A stretch of 64,000 nt of DNA from Methylomicrobium sp051061015 (lineage in GTDB: Bacteria; Pseudomonadota; Gammaproteobacteria; Methylococcales; Methylomonadaceae). A program made the position numbers and the translations under genes. Within the stretch, counting starts at the first letter, position 1. Every line of letters starts with the position of its first letter. Of the stretch, positions 25,305 to 34,823 are shown in pieces. The stretch lies in contig JBPFEG010000017.1 in the NCBI GenBank assembly GCA_051061015.1, positions 148,243 through 212,242 of the forward strand, in the 5' to 3' direction. The notes below the pieces were generated by a model. It saw only the letters and a list, made by a program, of their open reading frames with translations, made no database searches and had not been told where the DNA came from.

Positions 25305-26750
25305 TTAAGGCCTGGGTACGAGGGAATCATCCTTTCTGATCGCACTAAATTTTCGGATTAATGGGGACTTAAACTCAACCGAAAGCAATTTCTTTGCATT
25401 TTTTGCCGATTCGACATCCGCGAAGAGGCCGTACAACAGCACGAATTTTTCCCTTCCTTTCACTATGCGCCGCACGACCCGCAAATCCGGCTGTAATTCG
25501 GAATGGCGCGCGATAACAGCTCGAACCGCGGATTCATCTGATAATATCATTAACTGCAACGAATAGCTGTCCTCCGATTGCTCCGCCAACCATGAGTCAT
25601 CATTAGCAACAACGGCTGACTGAGCAGCCTGCTCCTGGGGCGGCGGAGTCGAAACCGCCGTCTCCTGAGCAATCTCAGGATGCGCTGGTTGCTGATCCAA
25701 TGTTTTTGTCAGGTTATCAGAAAATTTAGAAACAGCAGGAGCACTCACTTCCGATTGCAAATCACCGACGTCCTGTTCGATGTTTTTATTTATACCCGCA
25801 AACTTTTCCTCTCCAACGCTTGTTATCTCGGAATTTTGGCCATTCGTGAGTAAATTGCCGACAGGCAAACTGAGAATAGGCTGCCCGTAATCAAAAGAAT
25901 CAGTGCGTTCTTTATGTTGTTCGCTTGCTATGATGTTTTCGGTGATCGGTCTTGAGGCCGTAAACCATTGCATATAAAGCGCCAGGAACACCAAACCGAG
26001 TACGGCAATTATCAAAACTGTTAACGAATCTGTACCTGTCTTCGCTTTATTCAATTCCGGAAAATGGGCAATGATTCTGGCCGGGATGCCGTGGGATTGC
26101 CGGTAAATAGCATCGATTTTGTCGTCTGTCAGGCCATTTTCAGCCCTTGACGTGCTTGTGAACGAAACGATGTGCTGAATAAATTCGCGGCATTCCTTTT
26201 GGAGCAAAGGCCGGGCTTCCACTAAATAACAATCTTCGATGGCAGGATCCGTGTAATGCTTGATATGCCACTGATCGTGTGTCAATACAAAAAGAAGATG
26301 CAACTCGGGATGATTTTCGGCAAACTGAATAAACCGGGTAATGAGACCCGGGAGCATTTCGCCGGCATTATCAATCGCCAGAACGACGTCTTTGTGAGAA
26401 TCCGGCGAATCACCAGACCCGGTATTTTTAATGACCGACTCAGCTCGGTGATGCCTTAATAAAGGTCCCACGCGCTCATGGACTTCCTCGAAAGTAAGGC
26501 TAACATCTCCCTTTACCACACACCAGCGCAGCATTTCCTTTAGTCGCTTCTGCAAGACATCTATCAAGCCGGTTTTGCCGACGCCTTCCGGCCCGCACAG
26601 TACAATAGACTGGTGGGTATTGGTAAGTAAATGCTGCAATAACTCGAGATTTTGACTCCTCCCCGGCGTGATCAGGAAACGGGGAGGAACAGTCTTATTC
26701 TCGATTTTCATCGATTTGACTTGATAGGTATTACTATCAATTTCGACCAT
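25305..26750 (-). CDS. DamX-like AAA ATPase with SPOR domain
   Basis: A 481-aa inner-membrane protein. The N-terminal cytoplasmic part is an ExeA-type ATPase (Walker A GPEGVGKT near 55, Walker B VVLAIDNAG near 120). One membrane segment follows (LTVLIIAVLGLVFLALYMQWF, about 245-265), then a Gln/Ser/Pro-rich periplasmic linker and a C-terminal SPOR-like region (about 395-470) that would bind denuded glycan at the septum. Position behind aroB matches damX, a cell-division protein. The start overlaps the aroB end by 14 bp. Confidence 0.82.
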   Translation of the reverse strand: MVEIDSNTYQVKSMKIENKTVPPRFLITPGRSQNLELLQHLLTNTHQSIVLCGPEGVGKTGLIDVLQKRLKEMLRWCVVKGDVSLTFEEVHERVGPLLRHHRAESVIKNTGSGDSPDSHKDVVLAIDNAGEMLPGLITRFIQFAENHPELHLLFVLTHDQWHIKHYTDPAIEDCYLVEARPLLQKECREFIQHIVSFTSTSRAENGLTDDKIDAIYRQSHGIPARIIAHFPELNKAKTGTDSLTVLIIAVLGLVFLALYMQWFTASRPITENIIASEQHKERTDSFDYGQPILSLPVGNLLTNGQNSEITSVGEEKFAGINKNIEQDVGDLQSEVSAPAVSKFSDNLTKTLDQQPAHPEIAQETAVSTPPPQEQAAQSAVVANDDSWLAEQSEDSYSLQLMILSDESAVRAVIARHSELQPDLRVVRRIVKGREKFVLLYGLFADVESAKNAKKLLSVEFKSPLIRKFSAIRKDDSLVPRP

Positions 26751-27819
26751 AGGTATTTAACGTGGATTCCAGGAGGGCACGGTCAACATAAATCGGCAGG
26801 GTTGCTTTGCCGATCTGCTCCAACAGAATCAGCCGGATTTGACCGTCCAGATTCTTTTTATCTACCGCCATTAGTTCAAGAAACCGTTCGGTATCGAGTT
26901 CAGCCGGAGGAGTTATCGGCAAACCGGCACGCTGAATCAAGCCGATGATTCTTTGTACATCCTGCTGCGCCAACCAGCCTTTGCGCATCGACAGATCAGC
27001 TGCTTGACAAATACCGATCGCAACCGCCTCTCCGTGCAAATAGGTGCCGTAACCAGCCCCGGTTTCAATCGCATGACCAAAAGTATGGCCCAGATTCAAC
27101 GTTGCTCTGACGCCGCTTTCGGTTTCATCCTCAGCAACAATGTCGGCTTTGTTGCGGCACGAATGCTCGATTGCATATGCCAACGCATTTTTATTCCGGG
27201 CGCGCAACGCCTCGATATTCCGCTCGAGCCAGACAAAGAAATCGGCATCGCGTATCAGGCCGTATTTTATTACCTCCGCAAGACCCGCCGCCAATTGGCG
27301 ATCATCGAGGGTATCTAAGACATCTGTATCCGCCAACACGCATTGTGGCTGATAAAACGCGCCGATCATGTTCTTGCCGAGCGGATGATTGACTCCGGTT
27401 TTGCCGCCGACAGAGGAGTCGACCTGCGCCAGCAGGGTGGTCGGAATTTGCAGAAAGGCAATGCCGCGTTGATAGCAGGCCGCAGCGAAGCCTCCCATAT
27501 CGCCTATCACACCGCCGCCGAGCGCGATCAAGGTCGCGTTACGGCTGAATTTGGCGGCCAGCAGTTTGTCAAAAATCCGGCCCAGAACATCCAGAGTCTT
27601 GTATTGCTCACCATCGGGCAATATCACTGTTTCAACCTGATAAGACCGCAAGTTTTGCAGAACCTTATCGAGATAAAGCGGAGCCACCGTCTCATTAGTT
27701 ACGATCAAAACTTGTTTGGATTTGATATGAGCCGCATATAAGTCGGGCCGAATCAGCAGCTGTGAGCCGATATAAATAGGATAACCTCGATTACCCAATT
27801 CGACGTGTAAATGTTTCAT
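26737..27819 (-). CDS. aroB: 3-dehydroquinate synthase
   Basis: AroB closes the ring of DAHP to give 3-dehydroquinate, the second shikimate-pathway step, using NAD and a divalent metal. The 360-aa chain has the NAD site ALGGGVIGDMGGF, the GGKTGVNHPLGKNMIGAFYQP region and the metal-binding histidine motif LNLGHTFGHAIE. It overlaps aroK by 4 bp and the damX-like gene by 14 bp. Confidence 0.97.
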   Translation of the reverse strand: MKHLHVELGNRGYPIYIGSQLLIRPDLYAAHIKSKQVLIVTNETVAPLYLDKVLQNLRSYQVETVILPDGEQYKTLDVLGRIFDKLLAAKFSRNATLIALGGGVIGDMGGFAAACYQRGIAFLQIPTTLLAQVDSSVGGKTGVNHPLGKNMIGAFYQPQCVLADTDVLDTLDDRQLAAGLAEVIKYGLIRDADFFVWLERNIEALRARNKNALAYAIEHSCRNKADIVAEDETESGVRATLNLGHTFGHAIETGAGYGTYLHGEAVAIGICQAADLSMRKGWLAQQDVQRIIGLIQRAGLPITPPAELDTERFLELMAVDKKNLDGQIRLILLEQIGKATLPIYVDRALLESTLNTYGRN

Positions 27820-28346
27820 TCTGTTTTGGAATTGAGGGATCTGTAGTGCTCTAAAATGCGATTGACAACTGCTTTGCTTTGCATCACGCCGGTGTCGACT
27901 TTAAAGTCCGCACATGCCTGATAGAGAGGGTCGCGTTCGGCATAAAGGCTTTCGAGCCGCGCGCGGGGATTATCGGTCCTGAGCAGAGGGCGCTGCGTAT
28001 CTTTCCGGGTTCTTTCGAGAATTCGCCCGACTGAACATCTCAAATAAACGACAAAACCATTTTCTTTGAGTAAACGGCGGTTTTCTTCACGCAGAATAGC
28101 GCCGCCGCCGGTCGCCAGAACGATGCCCTGCATCTGGGTAAGTTGTCGGATCATTTTCTGTTCACGGTCCCGGAATCCTTCCTCGCCTTCGAACTCGAAA
28201 ATGGTCGGAATATTAACACCGGTCACTTCCTCGATCGCCTTGTCGCTGTCGTAAAAAGGTACTTTCAGAGCTTTTGCCAATTGTCGCCCTACCGTCGTTT
28301 TGCCAGCGCCCATTAGGCCGATTAAATAGATATTTTCAGATCGCAT
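27816..28346 (-). CDS. aroK: Shikimate kinase
   Basis: AroK phosphorylates shikimate at the 3-hydroxyl. The 176-aa P-loop protein has Walker A GLMGAGKTTVGRQLA near residue 10, the DSDKAIEE shikimate-binding motif and GGGAILREENRR. It is first of an aroK-aroB-damX-like-hemE series on the minus strand; its stop overlaps the aroB start. Confidence 0.97.
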   Translation of the reverse strand: MRSENIYLIGLMGAGKTTVGRQLAKALKVPFYDSDKAIEEVTGVNIPTIFEFEGEEGFRDREQKMIRQLTQMQGIVLATGGGAILREENRRLLKENGFVVYLRCSVGRILERTRKDTQRPLLRTDNPRARLESLYAERDPLYQACADFKVDTGVMQSKAVVNRILEHYRSLNSKTE

Positions 28347-28478
28347 GGCGTATCGCTGCAGTGTCCGTTCTACCAGTTAAAAATATGCCATTATGCCTGT
28401 TTTATTTTGACAAGATCAATTGCTGGGACAAAATTTGTTTCGCAAGCCTAATCTTTAAGTAGAATGGCCTAAAAATAA

Positions 28479-28503
28479 AAAAGGGGACCTTATGTCCCCT
28501 TTT
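28479..28503 (-). terminator. Terminator of the pil operon
   Basis: AAAAGGGGAC (28479-28488) pairs with GTCCCCTTTT (28494-28503) around a CTTAT loop. Read on the minus strand it is followed by TTTTTATTTTT, a clear intrinsic terminator 21 bp past the pilQ stop. Confidence 0.88.
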
Positions 28504-28523
28504 CTACCTGATTCAGGAAACCG

Positions 28524-30842
28524 CTAATTATTGGCTAATATATCCTTGACGATTTTGGGAGTAACAAACACCAGAAGTTCGCGTTTATCCTCCGAGTCGA
28601 CGGTTCTCTTGAATAAAAAGCCGATGCCGGGCAAATCTGCGAAAAAAGGCACCTTATTCACTTCATTGGCCGTCTCGCCTCTATAAATGCCGCCCAAAAC
28701 GATGGTTTCCCCATCGTTTACGAGCACGTTAGTTTTGACGGAATTGATATCTATTTTCGGGCGTCCTAACACCAATTCGGCCGTCGGTTCGTCGCGCGTA
28801 ATGACCAGATCCATATTGATGCTGCCGCTCGGCGTTATCTGAGGCGTGACATCAAGCGAAAGCAAGGCGTCGATGAATTGTACGTTGGTGCCGCCATTGC
28901 CGCTTTGGGTTTCATAAGGAATTGACTGCCCCGAAGTAATCGTTGCCTGGCAGCGATCCGTGGTCATGACCCGCGGATTAGACAGAACTTGTGCCTTGTT
29001 TCGATCCTGCAATGCCGATAATTCGAGATTCAGCACATAATCGGCCCCCCTCGCCAAAGTCATACCCAAAGTCCCATAAGGATTGCTTGCAGCAAGATCG
29101 ACTAATGTATCGCTGATATCACCAATATTGCCGTTTTCATCAGGTTGAGCATTACTAAAGGAACGGGTGCCTGCGCCCCCGATGGCAAAGTTTTTGCCGT
29201 GACCCACATCTGCCATTTTGGCCACGCCGAATCTGACGCCCAGCTCGCGGGCGAACACGCTTGACGCTATCACCACGCGGGACTCGATCATTACCTGTCT
29301 AACCGGAACGTCCAATTTACGGATCAGTTTTTTGATCTCATCCAGCCGTTTGGCCGTTTCTCTGACAATCAACGTATTGGTTCGCGAATCGACCATTACG
29401 GTGCCGCGTTCCGTCAACATATTCAGTTTCTCGCTTGTGTTTTGCCCATACCCCTCTTCCGGCATCATTCCCGCCCCCGGAGACATGCCGCCTCTGTTCG
29501 CCATTTGCTGTTGCGATTTCTGATTCTGAGCTTGTCCAGCAACACTGGAAGCGGTCGCGGCACTCGTCAAAGCTTTCGATATGGTATTCGAACCTTTTGC
29601 AAGCCCGCACACGGTATTGCCGCCGCTGTCCTCGCCGTAGAGAAGATTTCTGAAATTTTCCGCCTTGGCATAATTGATCTTTAAATATTCGGTTACCAAC
29701 GGATCGAGCTGCTCGATGACGACTTCTTTGTCCCGTTGTTTTTCCTTGTAATCCTTGATCTTGCCGACCGGAGCGACGAGCGTCACGTTACCGGTTTCAT
29801 ATTTTTCCAACCCTTTGGTCATCATGATGAAGTCGAGCGCTTCATCCCACGGAACATCATCCAGCTTGACGGTAACCGTCCCGGTGACGTCATCGCCGGC
29901 GACCACGTTTTGGCCGGTAAACTCGGCCAGAACTGCAATGACGCTCCGAATATCGATATCTTGAAAATTCAACGACAATCTATCGCCGGTGTATTTATCA
30001 CGCTGATTTTGAATTACTTCTTTTTCGGCAGGTGTCAACGGCCGGAACTCGACGGTCAACAGCCCTTCGGATTGAAACAATGAGTAATCGTAAAGCGTAT
30101 TTTGCAGCACCACGCTAACCGTCGTTTCTTTAGCCGTCGAAGCCGCATCAATGTACTTAACCGGCGTCGCAAATTCGGACACATCCATGCGTTTGTTTAA
30201 ATGAGCGGGCAATTGGGTATTCATAAAGCTTACCACTACATTCCCGCCTTCTTCTCGCGTATTGACCACTGTATTCGGGTTCGCAAGAGAAATCAGAATT
30301 CGTCCTTCACCTTTGTCGCCGCGTTTAAAATCGAAGCCGGTGATCGATTGCTGGGGGATCAACTGGTTTACAACTGAAGAACTTGAAGTAACCGATTGAG
30401 AGGTCGAGGAAGAGGGCACGCTTGCTCTTTTAGCGTTGCTCAGCGTCAATAAGACTTTCCGGCCATCCGTTTTGATATCGAAAGGCGCTGACTCCGTTAA
30501 GTTAAGCACCACGCGTACTCTATCGGCTGCTTCCGCAACATACAGACTATTGACCACACCTTGATTGATCGGATAAGTTTTCTGCGGCAGACCATTTTTT
30601 ACTCCGGAAAAATCCAGCGCAATCCGTGCAGGATTATCGGTCTTAAAAGCTTTCGGTGCGACAGCAGGTCCATTCATTTCCAACTGGATCTGCAACTGAT
30701 CCCCTCCCTGCGTCGCTACATCCATCTGGGTAATGGCCAGATCGACTGCTTTTACGGATGCAATCTGCGCGAAAAATAAAATCAGGCACGCTTTGAAAAC
30801 TCTTAACATTTTCATCAAAAAGCCGTTTTGTTCATTAATCAT
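28524..30842 (-). CDS. pilQ: Type IV pilus secretin PilQ
   Basis: PilQ forms the outer-membrane ring through which type IV pili pass. The 772-aa precursor has a signal peptide (ending near VKA), two AMIN domains that bind peptidoglycan (about 30-260), a secretin N-domain series with the STN region (LNFQDIDIRSVIAVLAEFTG), and the secretin domain (RVMTTDRCQATITSGQSIPY to the C-terminus). A Gln/Gly/Met-rich linker lies at about 430-470. GAGGA is seven bases ahead of the ATG at 30842. Last gene of pilMNOPQ. Confidence 0.95.
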   Translation of the reverse strand: MINEQNGFLMKMLRVFKACLILFFAQIASVKAVDLAITQMDVATQGGDQLQIQLEMNGPAVAPKAFKTDNPARIALDFSGVKNGLPQKTYPINQGVVNSLYVAEAADRVRVVLNLTESAPFDIKTDGRKVLLTLSNAKRASVPSSSTSQSVTSSSSVVNQLIPQQSITGFDFKRGDKGEGRILISLANPNTVVNTREEGGNVVVSFMNTQLPAHLNKRMDVSEFATPVKYIDAASTAKETTVSVVLQNTLYDYSLFQSEGLLTVEFRPLTPAEKEVIQNQRDKYTGDRLSLNFQDIDIRSVIAVLAEFTGQNVVAGDDVTGTVTVKLDDVPWDEALDFIMMTKGLEKYETGNVTLVAPVGKIKDYKEKQRDKEVVIEQLDPLVTEYLKINYAKAENFRNLLYGEDSGGNTVCGLAKGSNTISKALTSAATASSVAGQAQNQKSQQQMANRGGMSPGAGMMPEEGYGQNTSEKLNMLTERGTVMVDSRTNTLIVRETAKRLDEIKKLIRKLDVPVRQVMIESRVVIASSVFARELGVRFGVAKMADVGHGKNFAIGGAGTRSFSNAQPDENGNIGDISDTLVDLAASNPYGTLGMTLARGADYVLNLELSALQDRNKAQVLSNPRVMTTDRCQATITSGQSIPYETQSGNGGTNVQFIDALLSLDVTPQITPSGSINMDLVITRDEPTAELVLGRPKIDINSVKTNVLVNDGETIVLGGIYRGETANEVNKVPFFADLPGIGFLFKRTVDSEDKRELLVFVTPKIVKDILANN

Positions 30843-30860
30843 CTTTTTGTCCTCGAAAAA

Positions 30861-31421
30861 TCATTCTGCCAAAGCTAATGATGCTTGTTGTTCGCGCCAT
30901 AATCCCGGTTTATCCGAAATCAATTCCATCAACTCTATTTTATCGTTGACAATTCGAATAATTTTTCCGTAATTCTTGCCCATATAGTTCCCAACTTTTA
31001 CCCGATAGACCGTACTGTCGTTCGCCTTGACCAATCCCCATAAACCAGCCTTCGTATTGACCGTACCGACCATTCTTAAGCTATCAAGCGAGAAAGCTTC
31101 TAACTCTTCCTTAGGGCGCGTTAAATCCGGCTTGAGGCCGGAACCGACTTCTGCGGCAGCACTTGAAGCTTCAATAGTTTGTTCTAAAGGCGCAAACGGG
31201 TCCCTGAGTCCATCCGGATTAAAAATAAAAGGCTCTACCACTTTAATTTCTGGTAAAGGTTCGATCGCACCCTTGGGCTTGGCTTTTTCAGCCGCAATAA
31301 ATGCTGTTAAATCAGATAAATCATCATTCGAGCAGCCTGGAAGTAAAACCGTGCTGATTGCGCAACAGACAGGCATCCATAAATGCTTACTGATTAATAA
31401 GGAAAGCTTATCGGATCTCAT
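30861..31421 (-). CDS. pilP: Type IV pilus lipoprotein PilP
   Basis: PilP is an inner-membrane lipoprotein that links the PilNO dimer to PilQ. The 186-aa precursor has a lipobox LLPGC near residue 30 and the conserved FNPDGLRDPFAPLEQ and LRMVGTVNTKAGLWGLV segments of the beta-sandwich domain. The start overlaps the pilO stop by 4 bp (ATGA). Confidence 0.93.
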   Translation of the reverse strand: MRSDKLSLLISKHLWMPVCCAISTVLLPGCSNDDLSDLTAFIAAEKAKPKGAIEPLPEIKVVEPFIFNPDGLRDPFAPLEQTIEASSAAAEVGSGLKPDLTRPKEELEAFSLDSLRMVGTVNTKAGLWGLVKANDSTVYRVKVGNYMGKNYGKIIRIVNDKIELMELISDKPGLWREQQASLALAE

Positions 31422-32047
31422 TTTTTAGCCCCTTTCCTCTTCTTGTCAGCGGCACCTGCGGGCTGTTTGTCAGTGTCTTCCTTATAAGTTTTGACGACTG
31501 CATTCATCACCATCGTTTGGTCATTGGATTTTTCTATCGGCGAAATAGCCACATTGTGAACTGTCACGATTCTGGGCAGCGAGGCCAAGCCGCTTACAAA
31601 TAACCCCAGTTCCTCATAACGTCCAACGACTTCAATATCGATCGGCAATTCTGAATAAAAATCTTTTTTCACCTGAATCGCGGGCTTGAATAAACGAAAC
31701 TCCAGGCCGCTCGCCAGCCCTGTCTGAGAAATATCGATCAAAAGGCTGGCGACTTCTTCCTCGGTAGGCATCTGCTTGAGCATTTCTCCGAGAGATCCCT
31801 GAATCTGCTCCAACTGTTTCACATATTCAGGAAGATTCACCGCTTTCTTTTGTTTGGTAGAAAAGGTTGTTTTCAGCTCAGCTTCCTTTAATTCCAAGCT
31901 CTCAAGCGCTTCCAACTGATCCATCGTATCGTAATAATACCCGCCACCCATGACCAACAGGCACAGAACCAGTATAATGCCGGCTTTAACAGGCAGGGGC
32001 CATGTTCCCGCTGCCTCGAAGTCCCAATTAATTTCGGAAAGGTTCAT
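31418..32047 (-). CDS. pilO: Type IV pilus alignment protein PilO
   Basis: PilO pairs with PilN in the inner-membrane alignment complex. The 209-aa protein has one N-terminal membrane segment (AGIILVLCLLVMGGGYYYD), a coiled-coil region after it (about 45-105), then a ferredoxin-like periplasmic domain with SGLEFRLFKPA. The C-terminal tail is Lys-rich. It overlaps pilN and pilP by 4 bp each. Confidence 0.93.
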   Translation of the reverse strand: MNLSEINWDFEAAGTWPLPVKAGIILVLCLLVMGGGYYYDTMDQLEALESLELKEAELKTTFSTKQKKAVNLPEYVKQLEQIQGSLGEMLKQMPTEEEVASLLIDISQTGLASGLEFRLFKPAIQVKKDFYSELPIDIEVVGRYEELGLFVSGLASLPRIVTVHNVAISPIEKSNDQTMVMNAVVKTYKEDTDKQPAGAADKKRKGAKK

Positions 32048-32607
32048 AATAGCTTCTCCGCACTTTTATTGCCTTGGTTAGCGGTAAGCGTAAAGTCGCT
32101 GACTTGCTCCACTTCTTTTTTATCCTGAGACTGGATCACTACGACTTTAGGAGAATTCACCCATTTGGAGGATTCAATTGCCCGCATAAACGCTGACACG
32201 CGCGCATTAGATTGTGTTTTGCCATTAAAAGTGAGCGCAGCGCCGGTTTGTGTCAATTTGGTCAGGTAGATACCATCCGGGGCGGTTTTGGGAATTTCAT
32301 CGAAAAGATGCACAATTTCAGGCCGGCTTTCCTGCAATTTTTGAATCACGTCGATCTTGGCCAAGAGTTTCTTCTTAGTTTCCTCGATGTCGCGAATCTT
32401 CGCGATTTGAACATCCAACTGTCTAATCTCGGCTTCCAGAAGCTGATTTCTTTGACTCTGATATTCTTTCAATCCTTCGATATAAATATGCACGGCAACG
32501 ATAAGACCGATGGTAACTAATACCGATATCCCGATCGCAACAATAAAATCTTGTTGTTTCTGCTTGCGCAATTCCTCGCGCCAAGGAAGTAAATTAATCT
32601 TCGCCAT
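32044..32607 (-). CDS. pilN: Type IV pilus assembly protein PilN
   Basis: PilN binds the cytoplasmic PilM through its N-terminal tail, and MAKINLLPWREELRKQKQQD has the conserved INLLPWR motif for this contact. One membrane segment (about 23-45) and a periplasmic coiled coil plus ferredoxin-like fold follow. It is 187 aa, the normal length. Its start overlaps the pilM stop by one base (TGATG). Confidence 0.94.
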   Translation of the reverse strand: MAKINLLPWREELRKQKQQDFIVAIGISVLVTIGLIVAVHIYIEGLKEYQSQRNQLLEAEIRQLDVQIAKIRDIEETKKKLLAKIDVIQKLQESRPEIVHLFDEIPKTAPDGIYLTKLTQTGAALTFNGKTQSNARVSAFMRAIESSKWVNSPKVVVIQSQDKKEVEQVSDFTLTANQGNKSAEKLL

Positions 32608-33668
32608 CAGTCAAAACTCCTCAAAGCCAAACCGCATGCGATCATCATCGCGGGGGCATCGTTACTTAAACCTTGTGGCCTAACCCTATTCGATAAGGAC
32701 ATATTTACAAATGGATTGGCGAGATAAGCTGGCACGCCAAGACTTTGTTCCACCAATTTATCCACGCCTGCAATCGATGCACACCCCCCTGCGAGAATGA
32801 TGCTGTCGATGCCTCGGTTGGCGCTGGACGAGACAAAAAACTGTAATGATCGGGCGATTTGTTGCACCATCGCCTTTTTAAAAGGCTCCAACACATCAAC
32901 CACATAATTATCTGGTAATCCCCCCTGTCTTTTCGCCACTCCCGCCTCTTCATAAGAAAGCCCATAACGACGTTGAATTTCCTCGGTTAACTGCTTACCA
33001 CCAAAACCTTGTTCCCGTGTGTAAACAGTACGTCCGTCATGCAATACGTTGAGTGCCACGACCGATGCGCCGATGTCGACAATCGCTACGGTTTTCCCTT
33101 TTATGGAATCCTCAAACTGATCGGCGAGCAAAGTAAAAGCATTTTCCATCGCGAACGCTTCAACATCGACAATCTTTGCTTTCATCCCCGCCTTTTGTAA
33201 AGCCGCGATACGATCATTAACATTTTCTTTTCTCGAAGCCACCAACAAAACATCAACCATTTCGTGGTTATTTTCATTGATTCTTTGTATTTCGAAATCG
33301 AAATTGACTTCATCCAGCGAATACGGCACATATTGATCCGCTTCCATCAGGATCTGTTCTTCCATTTCCTCGTCGGACAAGGAAGCCGACATGGTAATTA
33401 TTTTGGTCATGACCGAAGAACCGGAAACCGCTACGGCCGCTTGTTTAAGTTTGGTGCCGGACTGCTTGACTGCGGCTTTGACTGCACCCGAGATAATATC
33501 GACATTCGTGATATTTTTATCGACTACCGCATCTTTGGGTAAAGGTGTAACCGCATAGCTCTCAACCCGATAGCGCGATCCCGACTTACTCAGTTCCAGT
33601 AATTTAATAGATGCCGTACTGATATCAATACCAAGAACCGCACTCTGTTTCTGATTAAACAAGCTCAT
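32607..33668 (-). CDS. pilM: Type IV pilus actin-like protein PilM
   Basis: PilM is the cytoplasmic actin-like ATPase fold protein that couples PilN to the pilus motors. The 353-aa sequence shows the phosphate-1 loop LGIDISTASIKLLEL, phosphate-2 region VAIVDIGASVVALNVL and ILAGGCASIAGVD at the adenosine site. AGGGAT precedes the start. It is first of pilMNOPQ; the divergent penicillin-binding protein gene often found upstream (mrcA) is missing here. Confidence 0.95.
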   Translation of the reverse strand: MSLFNQKQSAVLGIDISTASIKLLELSKSGSRYRVESYAVTPLPKDAVVDKNITNVDIISGAVKAAVKQSGTKLKQAAVAVSGSSVMTKIITMSASLSDEEMEEQILMEADQYVPYSLDEVNFDFEIQRINENNHEMVDVLLVASRKENVNDRIAALQKAGMKAKIVDVEAFAMENAFTLLADQFEDSIKGKTVAIVDIGASVVALNVLHDGRTVYTREQGFGGKQLTEEIQRRYGLSYEEAGVAKRQGGLPDNYVVDVLEPFKKAMVQQIARSLQFFVSSSANRGIDSIILAGGCASIAGVDKLVEQSLGVPAYLANPFVNMSLSNRVRPQGLSNDAPAMMIACGLALRSFD

Positions 33669-34529
33669 GACATATCCCTAAAATTTGCACATTGATGTCA
33701 TTCATATCTCGAAATGCCTGTATTTATTGATATTAACAGCCACGGGGAATCTATCGGATCCCCAGCCTGATCCTGCTCCTGCGAAAAGTATAGTAGCGAT
33801 TTTTAAATTGACCGGAAAAACGCATGAATTTATCTCCAACCGCAAACTAAGGGCGTTGGAGCATCACAAGCATTTCTATTGTTGTGTAGATTGGCTTAAT
33901 TTTCTGGGGGATGCATCACAGACTTAATAAAACCCGCGAAAGGCTCACGCTAATCCATCCTGATCCTTAAAAATTAGCGATAAGGGATAAAATTGCGGCA
34001 GTCTTCAAGACATCGTCATGAAAGAGGGATCAAAACCGAAGAGATGAAGAGTGATATTCGGTTGGAGGCGCAGAAGTCTACTTCAAGTCTATGGATGCTT
34101 AGGGGAATAATACAGCAGAAGGACAGATCACAGTTCGACCAGGCATCTTGGCAATTTGAACAGGAACGCTTTTTTGATCAAGTCTTCCATGAACATGACA
34201 ATTAAAGGATGTTGATCATTTATCAGGAAATTTCACCGCTACCTAATCGATAACCTCTACTGGATTTCATTACAACCAGAGGTCTTTGCCGATTGACGGG
34301 AAAAAGAAGAGACGGGAAAACTTATTTCCAAAATGAACTGGAAGAAACCTTACCCGAACTGAGCGGCGGTCTCTCCCTGTCAGATTTGAACAACTGAAAC
34401 GCTGCAGACAAGAATAATCTGCGCTGGCGGGTGATGGCAACCAGCTCTCCAGCGTTAACATGGGCTTCAGAAATTTGAAACCCGCACTGCAATTCTTATT
34501 GCAAAAATTGCCTATATCGGGAGTAGAAC
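33669..34529. other. 860-bp region without a recognised gene upstream of pilM
   Basis: The pilM promoter must lie here. On the plus strand a 53-codon frame begins with ATG at 34044 (MKSDIRLEAQKSTSSLWMLR, ends 34205), and an open stretch with TYFQNELEETLPELSGGLS ends at about 34398. Neither is recognised; they look like remnants of decayed genes. No terminator for converging transcription or RNA gene was found. In related genomes mrcA or priA often lies near pilM and rpmE, so this may be a deletion scar. Confidence 0.4.
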
Positions 34530-34730
34530 TTATTTACCGTATTTCTTACGGAACTTATCAACACGGCCTGCAGTATCAACAACGCGTTGTTTGCCGGTGT
34601 AGAAAGGATGACATGAAGAGCACACTTCGATCAACAGGTCTTTTGAAAGAACGGAACCCGTGACAAAAGTATTGCCACAGCCGCAAGTCACTGTAATTTG
34701 TTTATAATTTGGATGAATTTCTGGTTTCAT
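34530..34730 (-). CDS. rpmE: 50S ribosomal protein L31, zinc-binding type
   Basis: A 66-aa L31 with MKPEIHPNYKQITVTCGCGN at the N-terminus and a CSSCHPFYTGKQRVVDTAGR motif. The cysteines CGC and CSSC mark the zinc-containing form used under zinc-replete conditions. It stands as a single gene on the minus strand; the usual neighbour priA is not seen. Confidence 0.97.
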   Translation of the reverse strand: MKPEIHPNYKQITVTCGCGNTFVTGSVLSKDLLIEVCSSCHPFYTGKQRVVDTAGRVDKFRKKYGK

Positions 34731-34823
34731 AACGCTTCACATTACCCGAAAGGGCCATATACCGGTTAAAAAGCTCTCTATCATAAGGCTTCTATAGCCA
34801 TTTATCAACCTGATTTTATAGCT

